DNA from: Candidatus Villigracilis propinquus
GTDB taxonomy: Bacteria > Chloroflexota > Anaerolineae > Anaerolineales > Villigracilaceae
Length of the DNA: 43,363 nt
Direction: 5' to 3'
Assembly: GCA_016714565.1 (NCBI GenBank)
Contig: JADKDM010000018.1
Coordinates: forward strand, 1-43,363
Shown here: in pieces, positions 26,378 through 34,771 of the stretch
Position numbering within the stretch: position 1 is the stretch's first letter
Layout of the letters: the number at the start of each line of letters is the position of its first letter
Program-made: the position numbers and the translations under genes
Notes under the pieces: generated by a model
Database searches by the model: none
The model's input: only the letters and a program-made list of their open reading frames with translations
What the model was told of the DNA's origin: nothing

Positions 26378-27751
26378 TTATTTTGAGCCGAACTTCTCGA
26401 CCAGATCGGCATATACCTCGGCAGCGGTTTTACCCGGCTCAAGAGGTTTTAGAAAATTTTCTACGAAGGCATGGCGCTGCACAGAGCGGGTATCGGCCCC
26501 GGCAACGATCTTTTCCACGATCTCCGCGACTTCAAAGGCCCCATTGGCTGTCTCCAGAAAATCGCCGTCCGCAAGGTGATGGAAGTGCGGAAGCTGCTGG
26601 GTTTCCCCAAATTCTTTTGTAACAATGGTGATGCAGGGTTTATCGAGAGCGGAGGCTTCCAAAAACGCTGTGGTATTGATGCCAACCACGGCAATGCTAT
26701 GATAAATGGAATTATAAAACATCCGTCGTTTTTCCTCGGTATCGGGGAATTCACCATGAGCAGGATACACAAAGACATTGTGACGCTGCTGCTGGTGTAG
26801 ATTTTTCACGATCCCAGCATTGGACGGATGGGGACGAACAAGCACGTTGACATCCCCGGTATGGGGATGCTGTTGCAGGGCCTCGGCAATTTCAAGGGCG
26901 GGGGCATCTTCGTTCAGCGCCTTCTTAAAATTACTCTTGACCAGGAATGTGGAACCAACATAGAGGATATATTTTTTTTCAGCTTCGATCCCGGCAATCC
27001 GACAGAACTCCTCGCGCGGCAAAATATATTCGTCTTTATTCTCCACCAACCGGTCAAAGCGGGGCGCGCCGGTGATGAATATTTTTTCGGGCGGCACGGC
27101 ATGTCCCCTGGACAATGCTGCGGCGAGGGATTTGTTCCAGACGATGTTATAGTCCGGGCGGCTTTGGAAAGTGGCCTTGGAATCAATATTATCCCAGCTA
27201 TACATGGAATAAACGCAGGGGATGCCAAGAGCCAGCGCGGCTTTGATGTATTCATTCTCCCTGGAATCGGAATTGACAAGGGGAAGGGCGATCACAAGAT
27301 TCGGGTTGTGGCGTTTAATATGGTCCTTGATTCTGACGGCGACAGGAATTTTCTGCTCAATGGAACGCAGTGATTTTTGAAACGCAGGGTCCTTCATTTT
27401 TCTTTTTCCGGATTCACTGGTGATCATGCGCCAGACATAGGGGCGAAAAAAACGGTCCCACTTGGAGGCATCCCATTGGCGGGTCTCCTCATTGTTCAGG
27501 ATGTGAGCATAGTTCAGCAGTTCGCGAATATCACGAGTAAATTTTCGCAGAAATTTGCGCTTCAGCAGCGACTCGATGACAAGGCCTGGGATATCCGTCT
27601 TTGCCTTCTGAACAGCATCATCCGGCACATTCTTTTTTTCTTCCATCCCCATAACCAGCACAACCTCATGCCCGCGGCGATATAGTTCCCGAACGACATC
27701 ATCGATCGAAAAATATTTGCTGTAGTTATCCAAAACAAACAGAACCTTCAT
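26378..27751 (-). CDS. GT-B fold transferase related to CDP-glycerol phosphotransferases, paralog 2 of 3
   Basis: An intact 457-residue protein. It starts MKVLFVLDNYSKYFSIDDVV and contains IPCVYSMYSWDNIDSKATF, IFITGAPRFDRLV, KKYILYVGSTFLVKSN, VNVLVRPHPSN and VVGINTTAFLEASALDKPCI. The SWDN-x-x-SK and VxGxNTT-x-FL-x-A motifs are nearly identical to those at 33378-34769, so these two are close paralogs; 19588-20997 is more distant. It follows the dehydrogenase of the second cytidylyltransferase module (26-nt gap). By position it is the likely transferase for that CMP-activated product. The activity is an inference. Confidence 0.6.
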   Translation of the reverse strand: MKVLFVLDNYSKYFSIDDVVRELYRRGHEVVLVMGMEEKKNVPDDAVQKAKTDIPGLVIESLLKRKFLRKFTRDIRELLNYAHILNNEETRQWDASKWDRFFRPYVWRMITSESGKRKMKDPAFQKSLRSIEQKIPVAVRIKDHIKRHNPNLVIALPLVNSDSRENEYIKAALALGIPCVYSMYSWDNIDSKATFQSRPDYNIVWNKSLAAALSRGHAVPPEKIFITGAPRFDRLVENKDEYILPREEFCRIAGIEAEKKYILYVGSTFLVKSNFKKALNEDAPALEIAEALQQHPHTGDVNVLVRPHPSNAGIVKNLHQQQRHNVFVYPAHGEFPDTEEKRRMFYNSIYHSIAVVGINTTAFLEASALDKPCITIVTKEFGETQQLPHFHHLADGDFLETANGAFEVAEIVEKIVAGADTRSVQRHAFVENFLKPLEPGKTAAEVYADLVEKFGSK

Positions 27752-27777
27752 TCAAAAAATCCTTATTCCTGCAAAAT

Positions 27778-28743
27778 TCATGTGGTTTTGTAGATGTGAC
27801 TTTCCACATACTGCTTAAGTTTATTTGCCATGAACATTTCAGTCGCGCGCATGGACTCGTAGGTGGCGCCTCCGATGTGAGGCGTAATCAACAGATTGGA
27901 GTGCGCGCGCGCATATTCGATCAACGGCGAATCTTCCGAGGTTCTTTCACCGGCGAGCACATCCAAGGCTGCTCCGGCTAGATGCTCGGAGCGAATGGCA
28001 TCGAGAAGGGCGTTCTCATCCAGTACTGCTCCACGGGCGGTATTGACCAGATACGAGCCTTTTGGAAGGGAATTAAATTCTCTTGCGCCAAGCAGGTTTT
28101 GCGTTTCAGCATTCAACGGGACGTGGACGCTCAACACATCGCTTTCGCGGAGCAATGCCTCCATTGAATTCTTCATGGCAACGCCGGGAATAATATCCCT
28201 TGGATACGGGTCGTAGGCGCTGACCTGCATCCCGAACACCAAACCGTAGGCGGCAATTTTTTCGCCGATCCTGCCGAGCCCCAGGATGCCCAGTCTTTTT
28301 CCGGCAATTTCATGGCCTTTGAAGCGGTCGCGCTGCCATTCGCTGTTAAGGACGGAGGCGTGGGCGGATGGAATGTTTCTGGTAAGCGCGAGCAGCAGTC
28401 CCCAGGTCAACTCTGCGGTGGCGGGGATGGAGCGTAGAAAGGCCACTTCGCCGCGCAGACTGAGCACGGTGATATTTTTTTTTTCGGCGTATTCCATGTC
28501 AATATGGTCGAGGCCGGTGGTTGCAGAGACGATGACTTTCAATGCGGGTGCGGCGTCCATCAGTTCCGCATTCACTTGATGGCGCAGGCGGACAATGAGA
28601 ACGTCAACACCGGAGAGGCTTTTTAGTAATTCGTCTCGTTCCATGTTCTGTTCGACCAGATGCCCGATCGTTTTTAGGATGGAGCGGGCATCATCACTGT
28701 ATTGATCGGGCTCGACGTTCAATATCCGCAGCATTTTGCTCAC
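27778..28743 (-). CDS. D-2-hydroxyacid dehydrogenase (phosphoglycerate dehydrogenase-like)
   Basis: An intact 321-residue protein. The NAD-binding Rossmann motif is LGILGLGRIGEKIA. The catalytic Arg is in LVNTARGAVLDENAL, the Glu in LAGERTSEDSPL, and the His in NLLITPHIGGATYE, so all three catalytic residues are present. The length is that of short SerA/formate-dehydrogenase-type enzymes without an ACT domain. Its start overlaps the stop of the second NeuA-type gene by 4 nt. A 2-hydroxyacid dehydrogenase coupled to a cytidylyltransferase suggests interconversion of a 2-keto acid and a 2-hydroxy acid on a sugar precursor. Serine synthesis seems unlikely in this setting. Confidence 0.85.
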   Translation of the reverse strand: MSKMLRILNVEPDQYSDDARSILKTIGHLVEQNMERDELLKSLSGVDVLIVRLRHQVNAELMDAAPALKVIVSATTGLDHIDMEYAEKKNITVLSLRGEVAFLRSIPATAELTWGLLLALTRNIPSAHASVLNSEWQRDRFKGHEIAGKRLGILGLGRIGEKIAAYGLVFGMQVSAYDPYPRDIIPGVAMKNSMEALLRESDVLSVHVPLNAETQNLLGAREFNSLPKGSYLVNTARGAVLDENALLDAIRSEHLAGAALDVLAGERTSEDSPLIEYARAHSNLLITPHIGGATYESMRATEMFMANKLKQYVESHIYKTT

Positions 28744-29423
28744 TTGCTTTTGCCTAAAATAAAATCGGCCAGTACAAGATCGTATTCGTTGTCGATATTG
28801 AGCGACCTGTTCTCGGGCATGATGTAGGGGAGAATTTTTTGTCCCATGAGGGTATTCTGCTGAAGCAAGTCACGCCGAAAGGCATAGATCGCGCCGTTGC
28901 GGTGATAGACGGGCGGGAGTTCCTGCCGGCGCGCACTGGCGAATTTTTCATCAAATGAAACGAGATGCCCGTTTTCGAGGTTGTACATTCGCGCAGGGTG
29001 ATGATCGGATACCTGATAGACGCTGACGATGGAGTCTGCATCAGATTGGTCCAATGCCTGAAGCGCTGAATCAATATCCAGCGCGGTGCGAAGCGGGGAG
29101 GTGGGCTGCAGAACGAGTCCGAAATCAAAATGATCGCCCTGTTTTTCCAACATCTCAAAAACATGTTGAATGACGGTGATGGTGGGCGTGTCATCCAGTG
29201 CCAGCTCAGCGGGACGGTCGAGCACTTCACATCCCAGCGCTTTGGATATTTGCGCGGTTTCCCTGTCGTCGGTTGAGACGATGCAGCGAGTGAGGGATCG
29301 GCTTGCCTGGGCTGCCGCGATGGTGTATGCGATGAGGGGACGGCCCGCCACTTCTCTGATGTTCTTCCGCACGACTCCCTTGGAGCCGCCTCTGGCCGGA
29401 ATGATTCCGAGTACCCGCTTCAT
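28740..29423 (-). CDS. NeuA-type CMP-sugar synthetase, 2 of 3
   Basis: An intact 227-residue enzyme. The signature IIPARGGSKGVVRKNIREVA is at about 7-26, followed by CIVSTDDRETAQIS, VLQPTSPLRTALDI and MPENRSLNIDNEYDL. The length is typical of bacterial NeuA/LegF cores without an esterase domain. Unlike the other two, it has no dedicated NeuB next to it; its partner in the overlap is a 2-hydroxyacid dehydrogenase. It lies 6 nt downstream of a zinc-ribbon methyltransferase gene. It could share the product of one of the two NeuB enzymes, or use a different 2-keto acid. Confidence 0.85.
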   Translation of the reverse strand: MKRVLGIIPARGGSKGVVRKNIREVAGRPLIAYTIAAAQASRSLTRCIVSTDDRETAQISKALGCEVLDRPAELALDDTPTITVIQHVFEMLEKQGDHFDFGLVLQPTSPLRTALDIDSALQALDQSDADSIVSVYQVSDHHPARMYNLENGHLVSFDEKFASARRQELPPVYHRNGAIYAFRRDLLQQNTLMGQKILPYIMPENRSLNIDNEYDLVLADFILGKSK

Positions 29424-29429
29424 AGGATG

Positions 29430-30440
29430 TTATAGCGGTTTGCGCGCGGCGAGGCGCAGGCGCAGGCCCATGTCCCAATCGCGAATGAGTTTTTCAAATT
29501 GGGCGCGGCCTTCGGGGTCCTGGGCGAGCGCGCGCATTTTGGGGGGAAGCAGGTCCAATGACAGGGCGGAATGCGGGTCGTTGAACTGCCAGTAATTCAG
29601 GACTGCATCGAGACCTGCGAGAGCGGTGTCAAGATGCGCGACTTCGTAACCGGCGCGTTTGAAGAGGTTGGAGAGGGTATCCCATGCGAAGTAGCTGAGA
29701 TGATTTCTGCCGGTAAAGGTGCGTCCCTGAGAGTGCAGGGTTCCATTGGCAAAGCTGTAGACATTGGGCACAATGACCATGACCACGCCGCCGGGTTTCA
29801 ACACGTCCCAAATGTCGGCGAGCATTTCCTTCGGTTTGCTCAAATGTTCCAGCACGCCGAACATGGTGATGGCATCAAAACTGGCGGGAGGGAAGCCCGC
29901 GTCATTGAAGAGGTCGGGGCGCACATCCAGGCCACGCTCCAAGGCGTATTCACGGGACTTCGGCTCGGGCTCAAGGCCCACACACTCAAAGCCGGATTTT
30001 TGGGCGATCTCCATGAACAAGCCGATCGAGCAGCCGATATCCAAAATTTTTCCATTCGCGGGAATCAGTCCGGCGAGGATATCGACGGCTTCCTGAAAAT
30101 AGGGGATCTGCCAGGATTGATTGACGGGGTTGGCAAGCACGTTGAGCCAGTCGACCATGGATTGCTGGTCGGGGGCGTCTCCGTAATAGGCGAGGGTGGC
30201 GCTTTCGAGCAGGCGCGGGTTGACATAGACCTGGGTACATTCCTTGCAGCGGACGAAGTCGAAGCCCTGCTTCTCGAACAGATGCTCGTATGAATTCGCG
30301 TCGCAATTGGGGCAGTTGACATGCTCCAGCATTTCAGCGCGCACCTTGCCGGTGGCGGGATCGATCAGCTTATTGAGTTCCTTGTTCACATTGTCAAAGA
30401 ATTTTTTTCTTCCGGTGGTGTCATCAAAGTTCTTGTTCAT
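29430..30440 (-). CDS. SAM-dependent methyltransferase with N-terminal zinc ribbon
   Basis: A 336-residue protein. I start at the ATG at 30438-30440 (MNKNFDDTTG), which has AGGAG 8 nt upstream, rather than two codons earlier where the spacing would be only 2 nt. A CPNC/CKEC zinc ribbon occupies about residues 43-68. The methyltransferase core follows with KILDIGCSIGLFMEIA (131-146), ECVGLEPEPKS, DAITMFGVLEHLSKP and LKPGGVVMVIVPNV. This zinc-ribbon plus methyltransferase layout is shared with sugar C-methyltransferase-like proteins. It sits between two CMP-sugar synthetase genes. The substrate, possibly a CMP-sugar or finished glycan, is unknown. Confidence 0.8.
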   Translation of the reverse strand: MNKNFDDTTGRKKFFDNVNKELNKLIDPATGKVRAEMLEHVNCPNCDANSYEHLFEKQGFDFVRCKECTQVYVNPRLLESATLAYYGDAPDQQSMVDWLNVLANPVNQSWQIPYFQEAVDILAGLIPANGKILDIGCSIGLFMEIAQKSGFECVGLEPEPKSREYALERGLDVRPDLFNDAGFPPASFDAITMFGVLEHLSKPKEMLADIWDVLKPGGVVMVIVPNVYSFANGTLHSQGRTFTGRNHLSYFAWDTLSNLFKRAGYEVAHLDTALAGLDAVLNYWQFNDPHSALSLDLLPPKMRALAQDPEGRAQFEKLIRDWDMGLRLRLAARKPL

Positions 30441-30451
30441 TATCATTACTC

Positions 30452-31153
30452 CTATGGTAGAGGTTGATCTTTCATTTTCTTTTCGACTTCTCCCCAATCT
30501 TCCATCGTATCCAGATTGCAGGACATATCGGCAGGGATGATAAGGGGGCGGCAATTATCGCCGTAGATGCTGCGCTTGTAGAAAAAAACATCGCGCCAGA
30601 AGGCGTAGATGGTTCCATCGCGGGAAAAGGCGCTGCGAGTATCCTGACGGCGTGTAACCTTTTCGCCGCCTTCCAGAAAAGGCTTGAGCTTTCCTTCTTC
30701 AAGTTTCAGCACAAAATCCGGCGCGTAATGCTGGGGGACTTCCACCACGCTGACAACCGAGTCGCATTTTGATTCGGTCAGCAGTTTCACCGCAGCCTGA
30801 ATGTGTTCGGGCTGGCGCAGCGGAGCAGTGGGCTGCAAAAGCAAAATAATATCCGGCTGCCATCCCTGCTCTTCGACAAAATGGACAGCATGGTCAATGA
30901 CGGGAAACATGGGCGTGTCATCCTGAGCGAGGTGCGCGGGACGCAGGAAAGGCACCTCCACATCCAGGCTTCTGCCCACTTCCGCAATTTCGCTGGAGTC
31001 AGTGGTCAGGATGATGCGGTCCACCAGTTTCGACTCGCGTGCCGCACGGACAGCATAATGGATCAATGGCTTTCCGCCAAGCATGCGGATGTTCTTTCCA
31101 GGGATGCCTTTAGAGCCGCCGCGGGCGGGAATGATTCCCAAAATTTTTGTCAC
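30452..31153 (-). CDS. neuA: NeuA-type CMP-nonulosonate synthetase, 3 of 3
   Basis: A 233-residue enzyme. The GTG at 31151-31153 is the chosen start (VTKILGIIPARGGSKGIPGK), because GAGAGG lies 6 nt upstream; a longer reading has no such site. Motifs are LTTDSSEIAEVG, LLLQPTAPLRQPEH and MSCNLDTMEDW. It is directly downstream of the NeuC-type epimerase and NeuB synthase (45 nt and 1250 nt away), completing a C-B-A set, so CMP-neuraminate or CMP-legionaminate is its likely product. Its TAG stop forms part of the ribosome binding site of the next gene. Confidence 0.88.
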   Translation of the reverse strand: MTKILGIIPARGGSKGIPGKNIRMLGGKPLIHYAVRAARESKLVDRIILTTDSSEIAEVGRSLDVEVPFLRPAHLAQDDTPMFPVIDHAVHFVEEQGWQPDIILLLQPTAPLRQPEHIQAAVKLLTESKCDSVVSVVEVPQHYAPDFVLKLEEGKLKPFLEGGEKVTRRQDTRSAFSRDGTIYAFWRDVFFYKRSIYGDNCRPLIIPADMSCNLDTMEDWGEVEKKMKDQPLP

Positions 31154-31198
31154 AACAAACCTCTCACAATGAAAAGTGACCGTACACGCCAAACATTC

Positions 31199-32356
31199 TT
31201 AATAGGATAATCGTTTATCAGATTTGAGGGCAACTTCGCCCAAAATCTTTGCGATCTTTTGACCGGCATCACCGCTTCCATACAGCGGATCGGATGCGTA
31301 TCTGCCGTTTGAAATCTGATTTTTGACCGCCTCTTTTATCTGCGCCCGATCATAATCCACATCGAGGACATTCGCTCCCCGTTCACGCCCCGCTTCGCGC
31401 GTTCCAATATTCACGGTTGGAATGCCGAGGAAGGAAGCCTCCCGAATACCCACGCTGGAGTTACCGATCAGGCAGCGGCTGTTATAAACCAGCCGCAGGA
31501 AATCCTCCGACTCCATGTTCTTAAAAAAGTGAATATTTTCAGGGCGTTCATTTTCCCGAAACATGCGGATGCCTTTTGATGTACCATCCGAACCGGCGTC
31601 CACGTTGGGCCAGAACCAGAAGGCGGGCAACCCCGTTTCTTTGACGGCATACAGGGTTTCCAAAATCTGCGCGCGCGCCTGTTCATACTCAGTGGTGACC
31701 GGATGCTGCATGACCACCAGGTAATCCTTGTTCTTTACATCGAAGACCGAGCCGACACCCTTGTATTTTACAAAAGGATCGAAATCAATGGTTGGATTCT
31801 TCAGGACGCTGTCGGCAATATCAATGGACGGGCAGCCGGTGATAAATACAGAAGCCGGATTTTCACCCATGCGGATAACATTCTCCGCTGCTTTTTGGGT
31901 GGAGACGAGATGAATATCAGCGAGTTTGGTGACAGCGTGGCGGACCTTTTCATCAATGGTGCCGGTCACCTCGCCGCCCTGAATATGTACCAGCGGAATA
32001 TTCATGTACGCAGCGGCAATGGCGGTGGCGATGGTCTCATACCGGTCTGCAATCGTCACCACCAGATCGGGCTTGAGGTTATCGAAGGTGGTGGCAAGTT
32101 CCAGCAGCCCCAAACCGGTGGTCTTGGCCATGGTGGTCAGGTTTTCACCTTCCACCACCATATACACTTTACTGGCGATCTCAAACCCGTCCTGTTCCAT
32201 GTATCGGATGGCGTTGCCGTACTGGTCAAGAAGCGTGGATGCCGCCGCAACGAGTTGCAATTCAAGATCCGGATTCGCTTTGATCGCCTTCAACGCCGTT
32301 CGGATCCGACTGTAACTTGGGCGTGCTGTAATTACTACACAAATTTTACGTTTCAT
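31199..32356 (-). CDS. neuC: UDP-HexNAc 2-epimerase, hydrolysing type (NeuC/LegG-like)
   Basis: An intact 385-residue GT-B-fold enzyme. Diagnostic segments are VVITARPSYSRIRTALKAI, LVVTIADRYETIATAIAAAY (about 98-117), VHIQGGEVTGTIDEKVRHAV (123-142) and NSSVGIREASFLGIPTVNIG. The GGE-x-TG-x-IDE-x-x-RHA block is characteristic of hydrolysing epimerases that release ManNAc or a diacetyl analogue, rather than of the non-hydrolysing WecB/WbpI type. It is 6 nt downstream of neuB. The intermediate is most likely ManNAc; 2,4-diacetamido sugar precursors are possible, but no LegB/LegC-type genes are in the window. Confidence 0.88.
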   Translation of the reverse strand: MKRKICVVITARPSYSRIRTALKAIKANPDLELQLVAAASTLLDQYGNAIRYMEQDGFEIASKVYMVVEGENLTTMAKTTGLGLLELATTFDNLKPDLVVTIADRYETIATAIAAAYMNIPLVHIQGGEVTGTIDEKVRHAVTKLADIHLVSTQKAAENVIRMGENPASVFITGCPSIDIADSVLKNPTIDFDPFVKYKGVGSVFDVKNKDYLVVMQHPVTTEYEQARAQILETLYAVKETGLPAFWFWPNVDAGSDGTSKGIRMFRENERPENIHFFKNMESEDFLRLVYNSRCLIGNSSVGIREASFLGIPTVNIGTREAGRERGANVLDVDYDRAQIKEAVKNQISNGRYASDPLYGSGDAGQKIAKILGEVALKSDKRLSY

Positions 32357-32362
32357 ATTGAT

Positions 32363-33385
32363 CTAGGAAAAATCTCCTTCCAGAATTTGTTCATCTGCCT
32401 TTACATCACGCAACAACTGTCTGCCAAGCACATCCTTCATCCGTTCCGGGGGAAGGCCGCTCCCCGGCTTTTTGATGCGAAGGTGTTTCTCCTCGAGGAT
32501 CGTTCCTTTTGATAGATTCGCGCCTGCAACGATGCTTTTCGTAAATAATTTGCGCAGCGGCAGGACTTCTTCGGCAAAACCATTCTTATCGACAGGGTTG
32601 TTACGCATCTGTTCGATGAAGCGAATGCCGTCCGTTAGTTGTTTCAACTCACCCGTAGTCACAGAGGCGGGCACATCCGGGCCGAACATCTCGCGGCTGA
32701 ACGCCACATGCAGTTCCAACACTTCGATCCCTAATGTGACGGCTGCAAGACCCGGATAGATGGTGCCCGAATGATCGGAAAGTCCCACTGCACATCCGTA
32801 TCGCTCGCGCAGATGGGGAATCAGATTCAGCCCAATCTTTTCCGGCGGACAAGGATAGGCGGTTGAACATTGCATCACCGCGTACTCGACATTCCTCCCG
32901 CGGATGTATTCGACCGCGCGATCGATCTCGTCCAACGTGCTCATTCCAGTGGAAAGCAGAATGGGTTTGCCGGTCTGAAGCATCCGGTCCATCAAGCGCT
33001 GATTGCTTATCTCGCCGGAGGCAACTTTCCACGCGGGCATGCCGACTTTTTCCAGCAGATCCACCGCTTCGATGGAGAACGGTGAGCTTAGGAAGACCAA
33101 TCCTTTTTCCTGCGCGTGATCGAATAATCCCTGCCATTGTTCCGGCATGAACTCCATGCGCTTCCAATAGTCATAACGGGAGGCATCCTGTTTGCTGAAC
33201 TTCACCCGCCACGGCTCCTGCGGCGTGCTTTCCGCGGCGGCGATATGGGTCTGAAATTTGATCGCGTCTGCGCCTGCGTTGGCGACTGCGTCAATGAAGG
33301 CATGTGCCATGCCCAAACTGCCGTCATGAGATTGGGCGATCTCGCCGATGATCATACAGCGGTTGGGGTCGAGAAATTTATTCAT
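32363..33385 (-). CDS. neuB: NeuB-family nonulosonate synthase, copy 2
   Basis: An intact 340-residue protein. The barrel domain includes MIIGEIAQSHDGSLGMAHAF, DAIKFQTHIAAAEST, PAWKVASGEISNQRLM, ILLSTGMSTLDEI, MQCSTAYPCPPEKIGL and VGLSDHSGTIY. A SAF domain at the C-terminus begins near KSIVAGANLSKGTILEEKHL. It condenses phosphoenolpyruvate with ManNAc or a related sugar to a 9-carbon 2-keto acid. It overlaps the GT-B gene upstream by 8 nt and is followed at 6 nt by neuC. It is clearly diverged from copy 1 at 25301-26350, so the two probably use different sugars. Confidence 0.9.
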   Translation of the reverse strand: MNKFLDPNRCMIIGEIAQSHDGSLGMAHAFIDAVANAGADAIKFQTHIAAAESTPQEPWRVKFSKQDASRYDYWKRMEFMPEQWQGLFDHAQEKGLVFLSSPFSIEAVDLLEKVGMPAWKVASGEISNQRLMDRMLQTGKPILLSTGMSTLDEIDRAVEYIRGRNVEYAVMQCSTAYPCPPEKIGLNLIPHLRERYGCAVGLSDHSGTIYPGLAAVTLGIEVLELHVAFSREMFGPDVPASVTTGELKQLTDGIRFIEQMRNNPVDKNGFAEEVLPLRKLFTKSIVAGANLSKGTILEEKHLRIKKPGSGLPPERMKDVLGRQLLRDVKADEQILEGDFS

Positions 33386-34769
33386 GGATCTCTGCCTTCC
33401 AATCTTGTGGTTTTCTTCCGTGGCCTACCGCCAGGATCGCATTTGCCATGATCTGCGAAGCCGAAATATCAACCCCATTCGGGCGCATGAACTGACGTAC
33501 AAACCTGCGCCGGTTCTCCATCTTTATATCCACACCGCCGAGGACGCGGTCAATGATCTCGAAAATATCGGTACGCTCACGAGCGATCTCAATATAATCC
33601 GCATCGATCAAATAATTGAAATGCGCCCCCTGCCCTTCACGCATCTGCTCATCCATGAGAGTGACACAGGGCTTATCCACGATGGCGGCATCTAAAAATC
33701 CGGTGGTGTTGACGCCGATGACGACCGCGCTATAGTACAGGGATTCAAAATAGGTCTGACGGGTGTCGTCCATATCCGGCCTGCCGCCTTGTTTTGGAAA
33801 TACCTTCACCCAATCATTTTCAAAGACCGTCATATCAAAAGGATTGTAGGGATGTGGACGGATGAGGATGGATGGGCGTTTGTCCGCATCTATTTTTTCA
33901 AGGTGCGTCATCAAGGCCTTGATCAGTTCCACATCCAATTCTGTGATCGTTGGCGATGAACCCAGAAATAAAATAAAAGGGACAGCGGGATTCAAACCAC
34001 TTTGCCCGCAGAATTGTCCGCGGTTGAGAGCGGGGGTTATCTCAAACCAGGGATCGTACACCGGTGCACCAACGGTAAAAATACTCTCCCGTGAAAATTC
34101 ATGCAGGCGGACGGCTTCCTCCACCAGGTTTTGATTCCACACAAACAGCCATTCCGGTTTGACCAGATACGTTCCCTTGCTGACAAGGTTATCCCAGCTT
34201 AACACGGAGGCAATGGTGGGAATGCCCAGTTTCCGCGCCGACTTTACATATTCGATCTCCAGATCAGAGGTCATAATATAAGGAGAGACAACCACCATCT
34301 CAATGGCATTTTCTTTCAACCAGTCTTCGATCTTGTGCTCGGAGGGAATCAATGATTCGATCCACCGCAGCAGCCAGCGCACAAAAACGGTTGAAAAAAT
34401 CGCCGCCCCAACCCGGCTCTTGACCGCTTTATACAGGCGTGGGCTCAGCCGCCCGCGCATGTAGATATTTTCCCAGGGCTGTGATGGCGGCATGGGATGC
34501 CCCGGGCGAAGAAAATTTGCGTAATTTGCCAGCTCGCGGATCATCACCGAGAACGCCGCGCCCCTGCCGCGAAAGATCGCATCCGTCAATCTGGCGCAGG
34601 GCTCATCCTCGAGCAATTTGATCAATGCCCGCCCCGATTTATTCCCGTTCACCTCAAACCCTGAGCGGCACACCACAACAACCTCGTGCCCCATGGAATA
34701 AAGGAGCCGGACTGCCTGATCGTAAAAAAAATAGTGCGGCGCTTTGGAAAAAACAAAAGCGATCTTCAC
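33378..34769 (-). CDS. GT-B fold transferase related to CDP-glycerol phosphotransferases, paralog 3 of 3
   Basis: A 463-residue protein from the GTG at 34767-34769 (VKIAFVFSKAPHYFFYDQAV), which has GCGAGG 7 nt upstream; a longer reading would overlap the wzt gene. Conserved segments are IPTIASVLSWDNLVSKGTYL, IFTVGAPVYDPWF, PFILFLGSSPTIT, SILIRPHPYNPFD and VVIGVNTTGFLDAAIVDKPC, closely matching 26378-27751. It starts 2 nt after wzt and precedes neuB. By context it is the best candidate in this module for transferring the NeuB/NeuC/NeuA product, i.e. a possible sialyltransferase-like enzyme of a type I cannot place in a named family. Confidence 0.6.
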   Translation of the reverse strand: MKIAFVFSKAPHYFFYDQAVRLLYSMGHEVVVVCRSGFEVNGNKSGRALIKLLEDEPCARLTDAIFRGRGAAFSVMIRELANYANFLRPGHPMPPSQPWENIYMRGRLSPRLYKAVKSRVGAAIFSTVFVRWLLRWIESLIPSEHKIEDWLKENAIEMVVVSPYIMTSDLEIEYVKSARKLGIPTIASVLSWDNLVSKGTYLVKPEWLFVWNQNLVEEAVRLHEFSRESIFTVGAPVYDPWFEITPALNRGQFCGQSGLNPAVPFILFLGSSPTITELDVELIKALMTHLEKIDADKRPSILIRPHPYNPFDMTVFENDWVKVFPKQGGRPDMDDTRQTYFESLYYSAVVIGVNTTGFLDAAIVDKPCVTLMDEQMREGQGAHFNYLIDADYIEIARERTDIFEIIDRVLGGVDIKMENRRRFVRQFMRPNGVDISASQIMANAILAVGHGRKPQDWKAEIHE

Positions 34770-34771
34770 GC

